This document shows positions 34,117 through 42,260 of a stretch of DNA of 64,000 bases, one piece after another. Where the stretch lies: contig CAVTSO010000001.1 of the NCBI GenBank assembly GCA_963737445.1, forward strand, positions 124,001 through 188,000, written 5' to 3'. Under the pieces are notes generated by a model. It saw only the letters and a list, made by a program, of their open reading frames with translations, did no database searches and was not told the DNA's origin. This DNA comes from JAICYJ01 sp963737445 (GTDB taxonomy: Bacteria > Actinomycetota > Thermoleophilia > Gaiellales > JAICJC01). Position 1 is the first letter of the stretch. The number at the start of each line of letters is the position of its first letter. The translations under genes and the position numbers were made by a program.

Positions 34117-34626
34117 CTAACCGCGGCCCATCTGGTCGATGCAGACGGTGACCGCCAAGAGCAACGCGTCGTCCTGCCCGGGAGCGACCTCGATGCCGTA
34201 AGTATCGCGAACCCGGAACCACTTCTTCGAGACCTCGGCGACCTTCTCCCCGTCACACTCGATCTCGTACTCGTGGTCGACGACGTTGCCCTTCGCCGAC
34301 ATGTCCCCGCCACCCTCGACGCCGATCGCGTAGCGGTCGCGAATCCCCACCAACGCCTTCTTCACCGTCGCCACCGTCTTTCCGTCACGCTCGATCTCCA
34401 TCCGATCGCGCACACTGAGCTTCTTCTCCTGGATCGAGTAGAGCTCCTCTCCCGATGGATTCTCCAACACCAGCGTGTCCCGCACCCGCAGCGCCTTGCC
34501 GTTCACCCGGAACGCCCGCTCGCCACCTTCGGTCTCGATCCAGGAGTCGTCACCGATCGAAAGCAGCTTCTCCCGCATCGCATACCGCGTCCCATCCAAG
34601 CCACCTCGGTCTCGCAGTCGTGGCAT
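34117..34626 (-). CDS. LURP-one-related (tubby-like) family protein
   Basis: The 169-residue protein matches the LOR family: TRYAMREKLLSIGDDSWIET, KALRVRDTLVLENPSGEELY, KKLSVRDRMEIERDGKTVATVKKAL, then HEYEIECDGEKVAEVSKKWF and DTYGIEVAPGQDDALLLAVT. Repeating beta-hairpins build a 12-stranded barrel around a central helix. In bacteria the role is unknown; relatives in plants link to defence and in animals to lipid scramblases. ATG 34626 is preceded by a G-rich site. It lies between the broken SulP gene and the GAP gene. Confidence 0.85.
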   Translation of the reverse strand: MPRLRDRGGLDGTRYAMREKLLSIGDDSWIETEGGERAFRVNGKALRVRDTLVLENPSGEELYSIQEKKLSVRDRMEIERDGKTVATVKKALVGIRDRYAIGVEGGGDMSAKGNVVDHEYEIECDGEKVAEVSKKWFRVRDTYGIEVAPGQDDALLLAVTVCIDQMGRG

Positions 34627-34982
34627 CTCAACCCCCCTTTGCCGGTGGGCGCCGCCGACGCATCTGCTGGTAGCGTCCGGTGCCGACTGGATTCTGCCAG
34701 AGACCCAACTCTAACAATCTCTTCGTTTTGCGCCGCTTCACGACACTATTGGGAATTCGTATCGCCGGCACGATCACGCCCAGACACACGAAGCCACTCC
34801 CGCGCGTCCGCGCAATCGAACGGCGAGTGTCGGTGCGGTTCGCTCACGACGACTAGCCCCGGACGCTGCCGAGCGCCGGTATCTTGGCGGGCGACGGAGG
34901 TAGGAGCCTCATAAACTGAATCGTCGAGCCTACTTGGCACCTCCCCACGCAGTGCCAAGTCGCCGCGGGCTTCGCAGCACAA
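34627..34982. other. Gap without a recognised gene
   Basis: This is the divergent intergenic region between the LURP-one and GAP genes. It is somewhat A+T-richer around 34700-34760. I see no gene or named signal. Confidence 0.5.
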
Positions 34983-35669
34983 ATGCTTCACGCTCTACTT
35001 CAAGTGCTCTTGTACGCCGTTCTTGCGGGTCTCAGCCCGCTGGCGTTGGCGGCGACGATTACCGTGATGCACGGGGGACGGCCGAAGGCGCTGGCGTTCG
35101 GCATCGGGTTCGTGGCGGCGCAGCTGCTGACCTGCTCGCTCTTCGTAGTCATCGATGTCTCCGCCACGGGATCGAGCAGGAAGCACTATCCAGGCGTCCA
35201 GGCCACGCTGGAAGCCGGAGTCGCCGTAGCATTGATCTGGCTCGCAGGGCGGGTTCGCCGGAGAGGTGTTGTCAAGGGCGAGGGCACGAACGAGCGCACG
35301 AGCAGGTTGCTCGAGCGGCTCGGCCGTTTGAGCCTCCTCACTACGCTCGCCGCGGGCGTCGTGCTTGGAATCGGGATCCCGAAGCGACTCGTGCTTGCAG
35401 CGCTTGCGGCAACGGCGATCAGCACCGCCGGCCTGCACTCCTCAGTCGAGGCCGTCCTCGTGGTCTTCTTCGCCGCGATCGCTACTGCGCTGGTGTGGGT
35501 CCCGGTGACCCTCTTCACGCTCTTCGGCGAGCAGGTCGTCGCGCTGATGAAGCGTGCCCAAGAGGAGGTGGTCCGTCGTCAGCCGCAAGTGACCGTCTAC
35601 GCGCTCCTACTCCTCGCCGCCATGTTCGCGATCGACGCAGCCGACGTCCTGCTGACCCAAATCCTCTAA
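34983..35669 (+). CDS. GAP/Sap-family multi-pass membrane protein
   Basis: The 228-residue protein has six or so membrane helices and the GAP (Sap, sulfolipid-1-addressing protein-like) pattern: LSPLALAATITVMHGGRPKA early, AFGIGFVAAQLLTCSLFVVI, a charged cytoplasmic loop (GEGTNERTSRLLERLGRL) and AGVVLGIGIPKRLVLAALAA. Some mycobacterial members help move cell-envelope glycolipids, but for most the cargo is unknown. The TAA stop coincides with the TA target-site base pair at the left end of the IS5-family element, so the natural C-terminus may have been altered. Confidence 0.75.
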   Translation: MLHALLQVLLYAVLAGLSPLALAATITVMHGGRPKALAFGIGFVAAQLLTCSLFVVIDVSATGSSRKHYPGVQATLEAGVAVALIWLAGRVRRRGVVKGEGTNERTSRLLERLGRLSLLTTLAAGVVLGIGIPKRLVLAALAATAISTAGLHSSVEAVLVVFFAAIATALVWVPVTLFTLFGEQVVALMKRAQEEVVRRQPQVTVYALLLLAAMFAIDAADVLLTQIL

Positions 35670-36475
35670 GAACTGGTTTCAGAATGACTCCTGGAGTTGG
35701 CGCCAGCAGATCAGGGAGCAGCCGATGGCGAGGAAGGCTTCGTGCAGATCGGCGCGGCGTTCGTAGCAGATGGCGAGGCGTTTGAAGGCGTGCAGCCAGG
35801 CGAAGCTGCGTTCAACGACCCAGCGGACGCGGCCGAGCCGGAGCCGTTGGTGGTGTTGCGGCGGGCGATGCGGTGGCGGATGCCGCGGGCGCGGAGTTGG
35901 CGGCGGTACTTGTCGTGGTCAAAGCCGCGGTCGGCGTAGACGACATCGGGGCGGTGGCGGGGCCGGCCGCGACGCCCACCGACGGGGCCGATGCGGTCAA
36001 GCAGCGGCATCAGCTGGGTGACGTCGTTGCGGTTGCCTGGCGTGGTGGCGTAGGCCAGCGGCAGCCCGGCGGCGTCGACCACGAGGTGGTGTTTAGCGCC
36101 TAACCGGCCGCGATCGACCGGGCTCGGGCCCGTCGCCGAGCCCCCTTTTTGGCCTGCACATGACTGGCATCCACGCACGCCGCGACCAGTCGATGCGATC
36201 AGCCGCGCGCAGTCGCTGAAGCAGCTGGGCGTGCAGACGCGGCCACACGCCCACCTGCGTCCACTCCTGCAGCCGCCGCCAGCAGGTGACGCCCGAGCCA
36301 TAGCCAAGCGAAACCGCCGCTCGCGCGACGGCAACAGCAGCTCGATCACCGCCCACAACTCATCCGACACCTCCCACCCAGCACGTCCCATGACAGGCCT
36401 CCATCGTAGACACCACGATGGGGCTCAACCTTCGCCGCCACCCCGCCCACACCTTCATTCTGAACCCAGTTCTTA
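35667..36475. mobile_element. IS5-family insertion sequence (about 805 bp plus TA duplication)
   Basis: The ends carry inverted repeats: AGAACTGGTTTCAGAATGA (35669-35687) and, on the other strand, AGAACTGGGTTCAGAATGA (36473-36455), with one mismatch. Both ends are flanked by TA (35667-35668, 36474-36475), the duplication expected for the IS427 group. One broken transposase gene fills the inside on the minus strand. Confidence 0.85.
35711..36391 (-). pseudogene. IS5-family (IS427 group) transposase with several frameshifts
   Basis: The pieces are unmistakable: MGRAGWEVSDELWAVIELLL at the start, then in a second frame GSGVTCWRRLQEWTQVGVWP, back to KGGSATGPSPVDRGRLGAKHHLVVDA and GNRNDVTQLMPLLD, YADRGFDHDKYRRQLRARGI, and a third frame for the C-terminal RVRWVVERSFAWLH-like part. 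The DDE residues would be split over frames. At least three frame changes and a small deletion make it inactive unless they are sequencing errors. Confidence 0.85.
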
Positions 36476-36510
36476 CTCGTGTACGGGTGCACACAGCCGG
36501 CCGGAAGCGG

Positions 36511-37467
36511 TCAGTCGGCGGGCAGCAACGCGCGGTCCCAGTTTGCGAACCGCGGCTGTGGGGTCATGCCAACGCGCTCATACAGCCGGTTGGCGCCGGT
36601 GCTCGACTCGCTGTCGACCACCAGCTGCGCGCCCAGTTTCCCGAGCTCGTGGAACTTCACGAAGCTGCGGCGCAGCAGCGCCTCGCCGAGGCCGCGGCCA
36701 CGGGCCTCGCGGCGTACACCAAGCCAGCCGATGTAGCCGAGCTCGGGATCCTCCTCGGCGTCGGCGGCGGCCAGCAGCAGACCCACCAGCCGCTCGCCGT
36801 CCCAGGCCAGATACCAGAGCTGGGGATCGAAGGTGTCGCTGGCGTAGATGGTGCGATGCAGCCACGACTGCTCGGACGGGAACCCGTCGCCCCAGTGATC
36901 CTCGAACGCCGCGGCCGCGCACGCGTAGACCTGACGCTCCTGGCCGGGGACGAACGTGCGGACGTCGATCCCCGGAACGTCGGCCGACGGCGGCGGCGGG
37001 CCGTCGAACCGAAGCGACATCGACCAGAACACGCGCACCTCGCGGAATCCGCGGGCAGTCAGCAGCGCCGCCACCCGCGGCTCGCCCGCAAGCACCCCGA
37101 TCCGGAGGGTGACGTCCTTGCGGCCGGCAGCCCGCTCCCGGCCGCGCCGCTCGACCTCCTCGATGATGGCCGACCCGATTCCGCGATTGTGGTGCGATAG
37201 GGCCACCGCGCCGATCACGGTCATGGTGGTCTGGGGCGGCTCGAAGTCGATCATGAAGTACCCCGCGATCGCCCCGCCGCTGTCGGTGATCACGCCGAAG
37301 TCGCGGTCGAGCCTGGCGCCGGGCGCCGTCCAGGCGGTGGTGACCCACTCCACGCTGGCGACCGGGACGCCGGTCAGCGCCACCGTCTCCTCGTTCAGCA
37401 TGTCGGCGATCGCAGGACCGTCCTCGATCACGGGCGCCCGCAGCCGGTATCCGGGCGGAAGATCCAT
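36511..37467 (-). CDS. Tandem GNAT acetyltransferase, MshD-like layout
   Basis: The 318-residue protein has two GNAT domains. The first includes IGAVALSHHNRGIGSAIIEEV as its acetyl-CoA loop and FREVRVFWSMSLRF as its end; the second has LGVRREARGRGLGEALLRRS and DSESSTGANRLYERVGM. This layout is seen in mycothiol synthase (MshD) and many other actinobacterial tandem GNATs; substrate cannot be told. The start is leaderless behind TAGCAT. Confidence 0.8.
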   Translation of the reverse strand: MDLPPGYRLRAPVIEDGPAIADMLNEETVALTGVPVASVEWVTTAWTAPGARLDRDFGVITDSGGAIAGYFMIDFEPPQTTMTVIGAVALSHHNRGIGSAIIEEVERRGRERAAGRKDVTLRIGVLAGEPRVAALLTARGFREVRVFWSMSLRFDGPPPPSADVPGIDVRTFVPGQERQVYACAAAAFEDHWGDGFPSEQSWLHRTIYASDTFDPQLWYLAWDGERLVGLLLAAADAEEDPELGYIGWLGVRREARGRGLGEALLRRSFVKFHELGKLGAQLVVDSESSTGANRLYERVGMTPQPRFANWDRALLPAD

Positions 37468-37473
37468 GGCCCG

Positions 37474-37479
37474 ATGCTA
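37474..37479 (-). promoter_or_regulatory. -10 element for leaderless tandem GNAT gene
   Basis: TAGCAT on the minus strand lies 6 nt before the ATG at 37467. Confidence 0.5.
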
Positions 37480-37562
37480 GATGAGGACGCTCACGGTCAC
37501 ATCATCCGGTTGTCGCGATGAAGCCAGGTCCTCCAACTGACCGGCCGCGCACGGCCGCTCGC

Positions 37563-37568
37563 TAGACT
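37563..37568 (+). promoter_or_regulatory. -10 element for leaderless amine-oxidation operon
   Basis: TAGACT lies 8 nt before the GTG at 37577; no ribosome binding site is visible. Confidence 0.5.
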
Positions 37569-37576
37569 CACCCGCC

Positions 37577-38974
37577 GTGCCAGCCGAGCCCTTCGAAGCC
37601 CGATACCGCGCGCGCAGCCTGTGGCTGGACGGCCTGCCCGGGTCGCTGACGCCGCGGCGCTCGCTGGGGGCGTCGGCCGACAGTGACGTCGCGATCGTGG
37701 GCGCCGGGTTCACCGGCCTGTGGTCGGCGTACTACCTGATGCAGCACCAGCCCGACCTGCGCGTGACGGTGGTCGAGAGCGAGATCGCCGGGTACGGCCC
37801 GTCCGGCCGCAACGGCGGCTGGGTCTCGTCCGGCCTATCCGGCAGCGCGAAGCTCTACTGCCGCAGCCACGGGCAGGACGCCGTCGTGCGCGCGCAGCGC
37901 GAGACGCAGACGACCGTCGACGAGATCGGACGCGTGATCGAGCAGGAGGGCATCGACTGCGGCTACCTGAAGTCCGGCTGGATGATGGTCGCCACCAGCG
38001 CACCGCAGGAGCGCCGGCTGGCGGACAGCCAGCGCTCGGCGCGGGCGCTGGGAGCCGACGAGGTGGACTGGCAGACGCTGACGCCCGAGCAGGCCGACGC
38101 CTACGCGCGCGTCGACGGGCGGATCGCGGCCGCGTACTCGCCGCACGGCGCCCGCATCGATCCGGCCCGGTTGGTCCGCGGCCTGGCCGAGGCCTGCGAG
38201 CGGCTGGGCGTGGTCATCCACGAGCGCACGCCGGCGCTGGAGCTCGCCCCCGGACGGGTTCGCTGCCCGGGCGGAGAGCTGCGGGCGACCACGGTGCTGC
38301 GCGCAACCGAGTCCTACACCACGCAGCTGCCAGGACAGGCGCTGCGCTACCTGCCGCTCTACTCGCTGATGATCGCGACCGAGCCGCTGCCGCCCGAGGT
38401 CTGGGACGAACTGGGCTGGCGGGACGGCCTCTTGATCGGAGACCGCCACCACCTGTTCTTCTACGCGCAGCGCACCGCCGACGGCCGCATCGCGATCGGC
38501 GGCCGCGGCGCGCCCTACCAGCTGCGTCATCCGATCAGCGAGCAGAACGAGCGCTCCGATTCGGTGCGGGCGCGCCTGCAGCGCGTGCTCCGCCGCCACT
38601 TCCCGGCCGCTGCGGATGCGGCCATCACCCACCACTGGGGTGGCCCGCTGGCGGTGCCGCGGGACTGGAGCATGGCCGTCCACTTCCACCCCGGCACCGG
38701 CCTTGGCTACGCCGGCGGCTACTCCGGCCACGGTGTGGTCGCCGCCAACATCGGCGGCCGCACGCTGGCCGACCTCGTGCTGAGGCGCGACACCGACCTG
38801 ACCACGCTGCCCTGGGTCGGCCACCGCAGCCGCCGCTGGGAGCCCGAGCCGCTGCGGTTCATCGCCTCGCGGGCGATCGTGCGGGTGCTGGAGAGCGCCG
38901 ACATCCACGAAGACAGGCACGGCACCCGTGCCTGCCGCACGGCCGTGCTGTCGCCGGTCATGCCGCCGCACTGA
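37577..38974 (+). CDS. FAD-dependent amino acid/amine oxidase (DAO family)
   Basis: The 465-residue protein belongs to the DAO superfamily and resembles gamma-glutamylputrescine oxidase-type enzymes. The N-terminal FAD motif is DVAIVGAGFTGLWSAYYL (residues 37-54), then VVESEIAGYGPSGRNGGWVS, the motif typical of this subfamily. The C-terminal HHWGGPLAVPRDWSMAVHF and GYAGGYSGHGVVAANIGGR close the FAD site. It should oxidise an amine or amino acid with O2, giving aldehyde/oxoacid, ammonia and H2O2. It is the first of three cooriented genes with a second oxidase and TetR. Confidence 0.85.
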   Translation: MPAEPFEARYRARSLWLDGLPGSLTPRRSLGASADSDVAIVGAGFTGLWSAYYLMQHQPDLRVTVVESEIAGYGPSGRNGGWVSSGLSGSAKLYCRSHGQDAVVRAQRETQTTVDEIGRVIEQEGIDCGYLKSGWMMVATSAPQERRLADSQRSARALGADEVDWQTLTPEQADAYARVDGRIAAAYSPHGARIDPARLVRGLAEACERLGVVIHERTPALELAPGRVRCPGGELRATTVLRATESYTTQLPGQALRYLPLYSLMIATEPLPPEVWDELGWRDGLLIGDRHHLFFYAQRTADGRIAIGGRGAPYQLRHPISEQNERSDSVRARLQRVLRRHFPAAADAAITHHWGGPLAVPRDWSMAVHFHPGTGLGYAGGYSGHGVVAANIGGRTLADLVLRRDTDLTTLPWVGHRSRRWEPEPLRFIASRAIVRVLESADIHEDRHGTRACRTAVLSPVMPPH

Positions 38975-38977
38975 CCG

Positions 38978-38999
38978 AACTGGTACATTTGTACCAGTT
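38978..38999. promoter_or_regulatory. 22-bp operator candidate (TetR site)
   Basis: AACTGGTACA-TT-TGTACCAGTT has perfect 10-bp arms around a 2-bp centre, right after the stop of the first oxidase gene and 28 bp before the ATG of the second. A TetR gene lies two genes on, so autoregulation of an internal promoter is the simple reading. Confidence 0.7.
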
Positions 39000-39027
39000 G
39001 CGGTCACTCAACGACCAAGGGAGCGCA

Positions 39028-40314
39028 ATGCACGATGTGGTCGTGGTCGGCGGTGGATTCGCCGGGGTCACCGCCGCCCGTGAGGCGGCAAGGGACGGTC
39101 GCAGCGTGCTGCTGCTGGAGGGCCGCGACCGGCTCGGCGGCCGCACCTGGACGGCTCCCTGGAACGGCCATCAGATCGAGTACGGCGGCGGCTGGGTGCA
39201 CTGGCACCAGCCCAACACGTTCTCCGAGATCACCCGCGCCGGACTGACCGTCGAGCTGTCGGGCGACCCCGACGTGACCGCGTGGTACGTGGGAGACGAG
39301 CGGCGCACCGGGACGATCGCCGAGCGCGACGCGATCGCGAACCGTGGCTGGCTGCAGTTCGTGGACGGCGTGGAGCGGTCGCTGCCGAACCCGCACGACC
39401 CGACCCTCGCGATCGATCAGCTGACGCGGATCGACCGGCTGACGATCGCCGAGCGGGTGGACGAGCTCGCCCTCAACGACGAGCATCGTGAGGTGCTGTG
39501 GGCCGAGCTGGAGTCGCTCGCCCACGGCCCGCTGGACGAGGCGGGCGCCGCGAGCGTGCTTCGCTGGCACGCGCTCTCCGGCTACAGCCTGGCGCTGACC
39601 CAGTACACGGGAGGGCGGGTGACGCTGACCACGGGCACCCGCGGGCTGCTGGAGGCGATCGCCGGCGGCGCAGAGTACGAGACGCTGCTGTCCACCCCCG
39701 TCGCCGCGGTGCGGCGCCGCGGCGACGGCGTCGAGGTGGAGACGCGCGCAGGCGAGCTGCTACCGGCGGCGCGGGCGGTGGTGGCCGTGCCGTTGAACAC
39801 GCTCGGGGCGATCGAGTTCGAACCTGCGCTATCGGAGCTGAAGCTGGAAGGGATCGCCCTGGGCCAGGCGTCGCGCGGGATCAAGATCTTCATCCACGCC
39901 GACGGCGAGCCGATCTCCCAGAACGCCATCCGGCCGGGGCATCCGTTCGGCTACCTCGACACCGAATTCATGAACGACGACGGCACTCAGGTGATGATCG
40001 GCTTCGGCTACGACGCGGCGGTGAACGAGGCGGCCGACCTGCCCCGCGTCCAGGGCGACCTCGATCGCATCATCCCGGGCTACAGGGCCCTCGACGCATC
40101 TGCCCACGACTGGCTGGCCGACGAGTTCTCGCGCGGCACCTGGGCGATCCACCGGCCGGGCTGGTTCAGCCGCTACTACGAGGAGATGCGGCGGCCGGAA
40201 GGGCCGGTGCTACTGGCCGGCTCCGACCTTGCCGCCGGCTGGTCGGGCTTCATCGACGGAGCGATCGAGTCGGGACTGCGGGCCGGCGCCTGGCTTCGCC
40301 AGACCGAGCCGTGA
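39028..40314 (+). CDS. Flavin monoamine-oxidase family protein
   Basis: The 428-residue protein starts with a textbook FAD motif, DVVVVGGGFAGVTAAREAAR, followed by LLLEGRDRLGGRTWT, and ends VLLAGSDLAAGWSGFIDGAI, the usual C-terminal FAD segment. This is the MAO/polyamine oxidase superfamily, which oxidises amines to imines with H2O2 release. It differs from the DAO-type neighbour, so the operon may treat two bonds or products of the same amine. ATG 39028 has a weak purine-rich site (AAGGGAG). It overlaps the TetR gene by GTGA. Confidence 0.85.
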   Translation: MHDVVVVGGGFAGVTAAREAARDGRSVLLLEGRDRLGGRTWTAPWNGHQIEYGGGWVHWHQPNTFSEITRAGLTVELSGDPDVTAWYVGDERRTGTIAERDAIANRGWLQFVDGVERSLPNPHDPTLAIDQLTRIDRLTIAERVDELALNDEHREVLWAELESLAHGPLDEAGAASVLRWHALSGYSLALTQYTGGRVTLTTGTRGLLEAIAGGAEYETLLSTPVAAVRRRGDGVEVETRAGELLPAARAVVAVPLNTLGAIEFEPALSELKLEGIALGQASRGIKIFIHADGEPISQNAIRPGHPFGYLDTEFMNDDGTQVMIGFGYDAAVNEAADLPRVQGDLDRIIPGYRALDASAHDWLADEFSRGTWAIHRPGWFSRYYEEMRRPEGPVLLAGSDLAAGWSGFIDGAIESGLRAGAWLRQTEP

Positions 40315-40889
40315 GCGATCGCCGAGCGGTGGTCGTGGAGGCGACGCTGCGCGTGATCGCCGCCCACGGCGCGGACGCGGCCACGCACCGGGCGGTGGCC
40401 GCGGAGGCGGGCGTGCCGCTGGCCTCGACCACGTACCACTTCGCGTCGAAGGACGCGCTCGTGCACGAGGCGCTGGAGCTGGCGATCGATCGCTCGATCG
40501 CGGCGGTGCGGCGCGAGTCGGCACCGCCCGGCCCGGCCGATCCTGCGCAGCTCGTGGGCCGGTTGCTGAGCCTGGTGGCGGCCATCTGCGATGACGACCA
40601 GGCGCCGCTGGCAGCGCAGTACGAGCTGGTGCTGGAGGCGGGACGGCGGCCCGGGCTGCGGCCGCTGGCCGAGCGCTGGAACCAGGCCTACCTGGCCGGG
40701 ATCGAGTCGCTGGCGGGGAGCGGCGGGCTGCCCGAGCCCGGCCAGGCGGCCGAGATCCTCAGCAACCTGATCGAGGGGGCGCTGCTGACGCAGCTGTCGG
40801 TTCCCCAGGAGGGGTTCGCGGAAGGGCCGCTGCGGGCGATGCTCGAGCGGACGGTGACCGGTCTGGCTCGCCCGCCCGCCCAGGTCTGA
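40311..40889 (+). CDS. TetR-family transcriptional regulator
   Basis: The 192-residue protein has an N-terminal TetR helix-turn-helix: VVVEATLRVIAAHGADAATH, then RAVAAEAGVPLASTTYHFASKDAL (about 27-50). The rest is the helical ligand-binding/dimer domain (QLVGRLLSLVAAICDDDQAP). It starts at the GTG that overlaps the oxidase stop (GTGA), so it is cotranslated and likely binds the 38978-38999 palindrome. The ligand is probably an amine or its product, by inference from the operon. Confidence 0.85.
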   Translation: MSDRRAVVVEATLRVIAAHGADAATHRAVAAEAGVPLASTTYHFASKDALVHEALELAIDRSIAAVRRESAPPGPADPAQLVGRLLSLVAAICDDDQAPLAAQYELVLEAGRRPGLRPLAERWNQAYLAGIESLAGSGGLPEPGQAAEILSNLIEGALLTQLSVPQEGFAEGPLRAMLERTVTGLARPPAQV

Positions 40890-40893
40890 CCGC

Positions 40894-42177
40894 TTAGGCG
40901 GCGCCCAGCGTACGCGGCGCCTCGACCACCTCGTCCTCGTTGACCGCCGTCAGTTCGGGTGCCTGCGGCGCACGCGGCACGCGGTCGACCGGCTCCAGCA
41001 ACTGGATCTGCTTGTCCTCGCCGACCACGCTGTGCTCGGTGAAGCGACGGGCGCTGACCAGCACCCGCGTCTCCAGCGATCCGACCGCCGCGTTGTAGGC
41101 GTCCACCGCGCTACCCAGCCGCTTGCCGAGCGCGTTCACGTGGCCGGCGACCGTGCCCAGCCGCGAGTGCAGCTCGCGGCCCAGCTCGCTGATCTCGCGC
41201 GCGTTCTCGGCCACCTTCTCCTGCTGCCAGCCGTAGTGCACGGCGCGCAGGAGCGCGATCAGGGTGGTGGGCGTGGCGATCAGCACCTTCTGCTCGACGC
41301 CCTGCTGGATCAGCGTGGGATCGGCCTCGAGCGCCGCGTTGTAGAAGTGCTCGCCGGGCAGGAACAGGATCACGAAGTCGGGCGCCTCCGGGAACTGCGC
41401 CCAGTAGCTGCGCGCCGACAGCTTGCGCACGTGGTCGCGCAGCAGCCGCGCGTGCTCGGCCAGGTGCCGGTCGCGGTCGACGTCACCGGTGGCGTCGTAG
41501 GCATCCAGGAAGGCCTGCAGGGGCGCCTTGGCGTCGACCACCACCTTCTTGCCGCCGGGCATGTTCACGACCAGGTCGGGGCGCAGGGTGCGATCGTCGT
41601 CGCGCACCGTCACCTGCTCGGCGAAGTCGCAGTAGCCGACCATGCCGGCCATCTCGACCACGTTTCGCAGCTGCATCTCCCCCCAGCGGCCACGCGCCTG
41701 GGGCTTGCGCAGAGCCGCCACCAGCGCTCCGGTCTCGCCGCGCAGACGCTCCTGCGACTCGACCATCGTGCGCAGCTGCTGCTGCAGCACGCTCGAGCTC
41801 TGGACGCGATCCCGGTCGAGCCGCTCCAGACGCGTGTCCACCAGCTTGAGCTGTTCCGAGATCGGCGCCACCAGTTGCTGAACCGCCTTCTCGCGCTTCT
41901 CCAGCTCGCCCTTGGCCTCGCTCTGGTACGTGCCCAGGGCCTGCTTGGCCAGCGTCAGGAACTGCTCGTTGTTCTGCTTCAGCGCGTCGGCCGACAGCGC
42001 CTTGAACCGGTCCTCGGCCATCGCCCGCTCGCTCTCCAGGCGGCCCTCGAGCCGCGACGCCTCGTTCGCGTAGCCGTCGCGTTCGCGCCGCAGCACGCCG
42101 ACCTCGGCCAGGCGCGGCCGCAGCGCCGCCAGGGCGACAACCATTCCGATCACGATTCCGACTATCAACCAGAGCAT
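40894..42177 (-). CDS. rmuC: DNA recombination protein RmuC
   Basis: The 427-residue protein has an N-terminal membrane anchor (MLWLIVGIVIGMVVALAAL), a long coiled coil (RLEGRLESERAMAEDRFKAL, ALKQNNEQFLTLAKQALGTY) and the RmuC core: RGRWGEMQLRNVVEMAGM, DLVVNMPGGKKVVVDAKAPL and VLIATPTTLIALLRAVHYGW, the last two being nuclease-fold hallmarks. RmuC limits inversions at short inverted repeats, by genetics in E. coli. ATG 42177 has GGAAAGGACGG nearby. It lies downstream of the MMPL gene, which is on the same strand across an 83-bp gap. Confidence 0.9.
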   Translation of the reverse strand: MLWLIVGIVIGMVVALAALRPRLAEVGVLRRERDGYANEASRLEGRLESERAMAEDRFKALSADALKQNNEQFLTLAKQALGTYQSEAKGELEKREKAVQQLVAPISEQLKLVDTRLERLDRDRVQSSSVLQQQLRTMVESQERLRGETGALVAALRKPQARGRWGEMQLRNVVEMAGMVGYCDFAEQVTVRDDDRTLRPDLVVNMPGGKKVVVDAKAPLQAFLDAYDATGDVDRDRHLAEHARLLRDHVRKLSARSYWAQFPEAPDFVILFLPGEHFYNAALEADPTLIQQGVEQKVLIATPTTLIALLRAVHYGWQQEKVAENAREISELGRELHSRLGTVAGHVNALGKRLGSAVDAYNAAVGSLETRVLVSARRFTEHSVVGEDKQIQLLEPVDRVPRAPQAPELTAVNEDEVVEAPRTLGAA

Positions 42178-42260
42178 GTGAGGACCGTCCTTTCCGCCTG
42201 GGCCGACCTTACGGGCCGGACACAGGAGCATCGCAGGGGGGTCGGACGGAGCCAGATCTG

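Noticed and set aside
37720..39027. Long N-terminal extension of the monoamine-oxidase-like gene
   Set aside because: The extension is a shadow of the first oxidase gene; the FAD motif begins right at the ATG at 39028.
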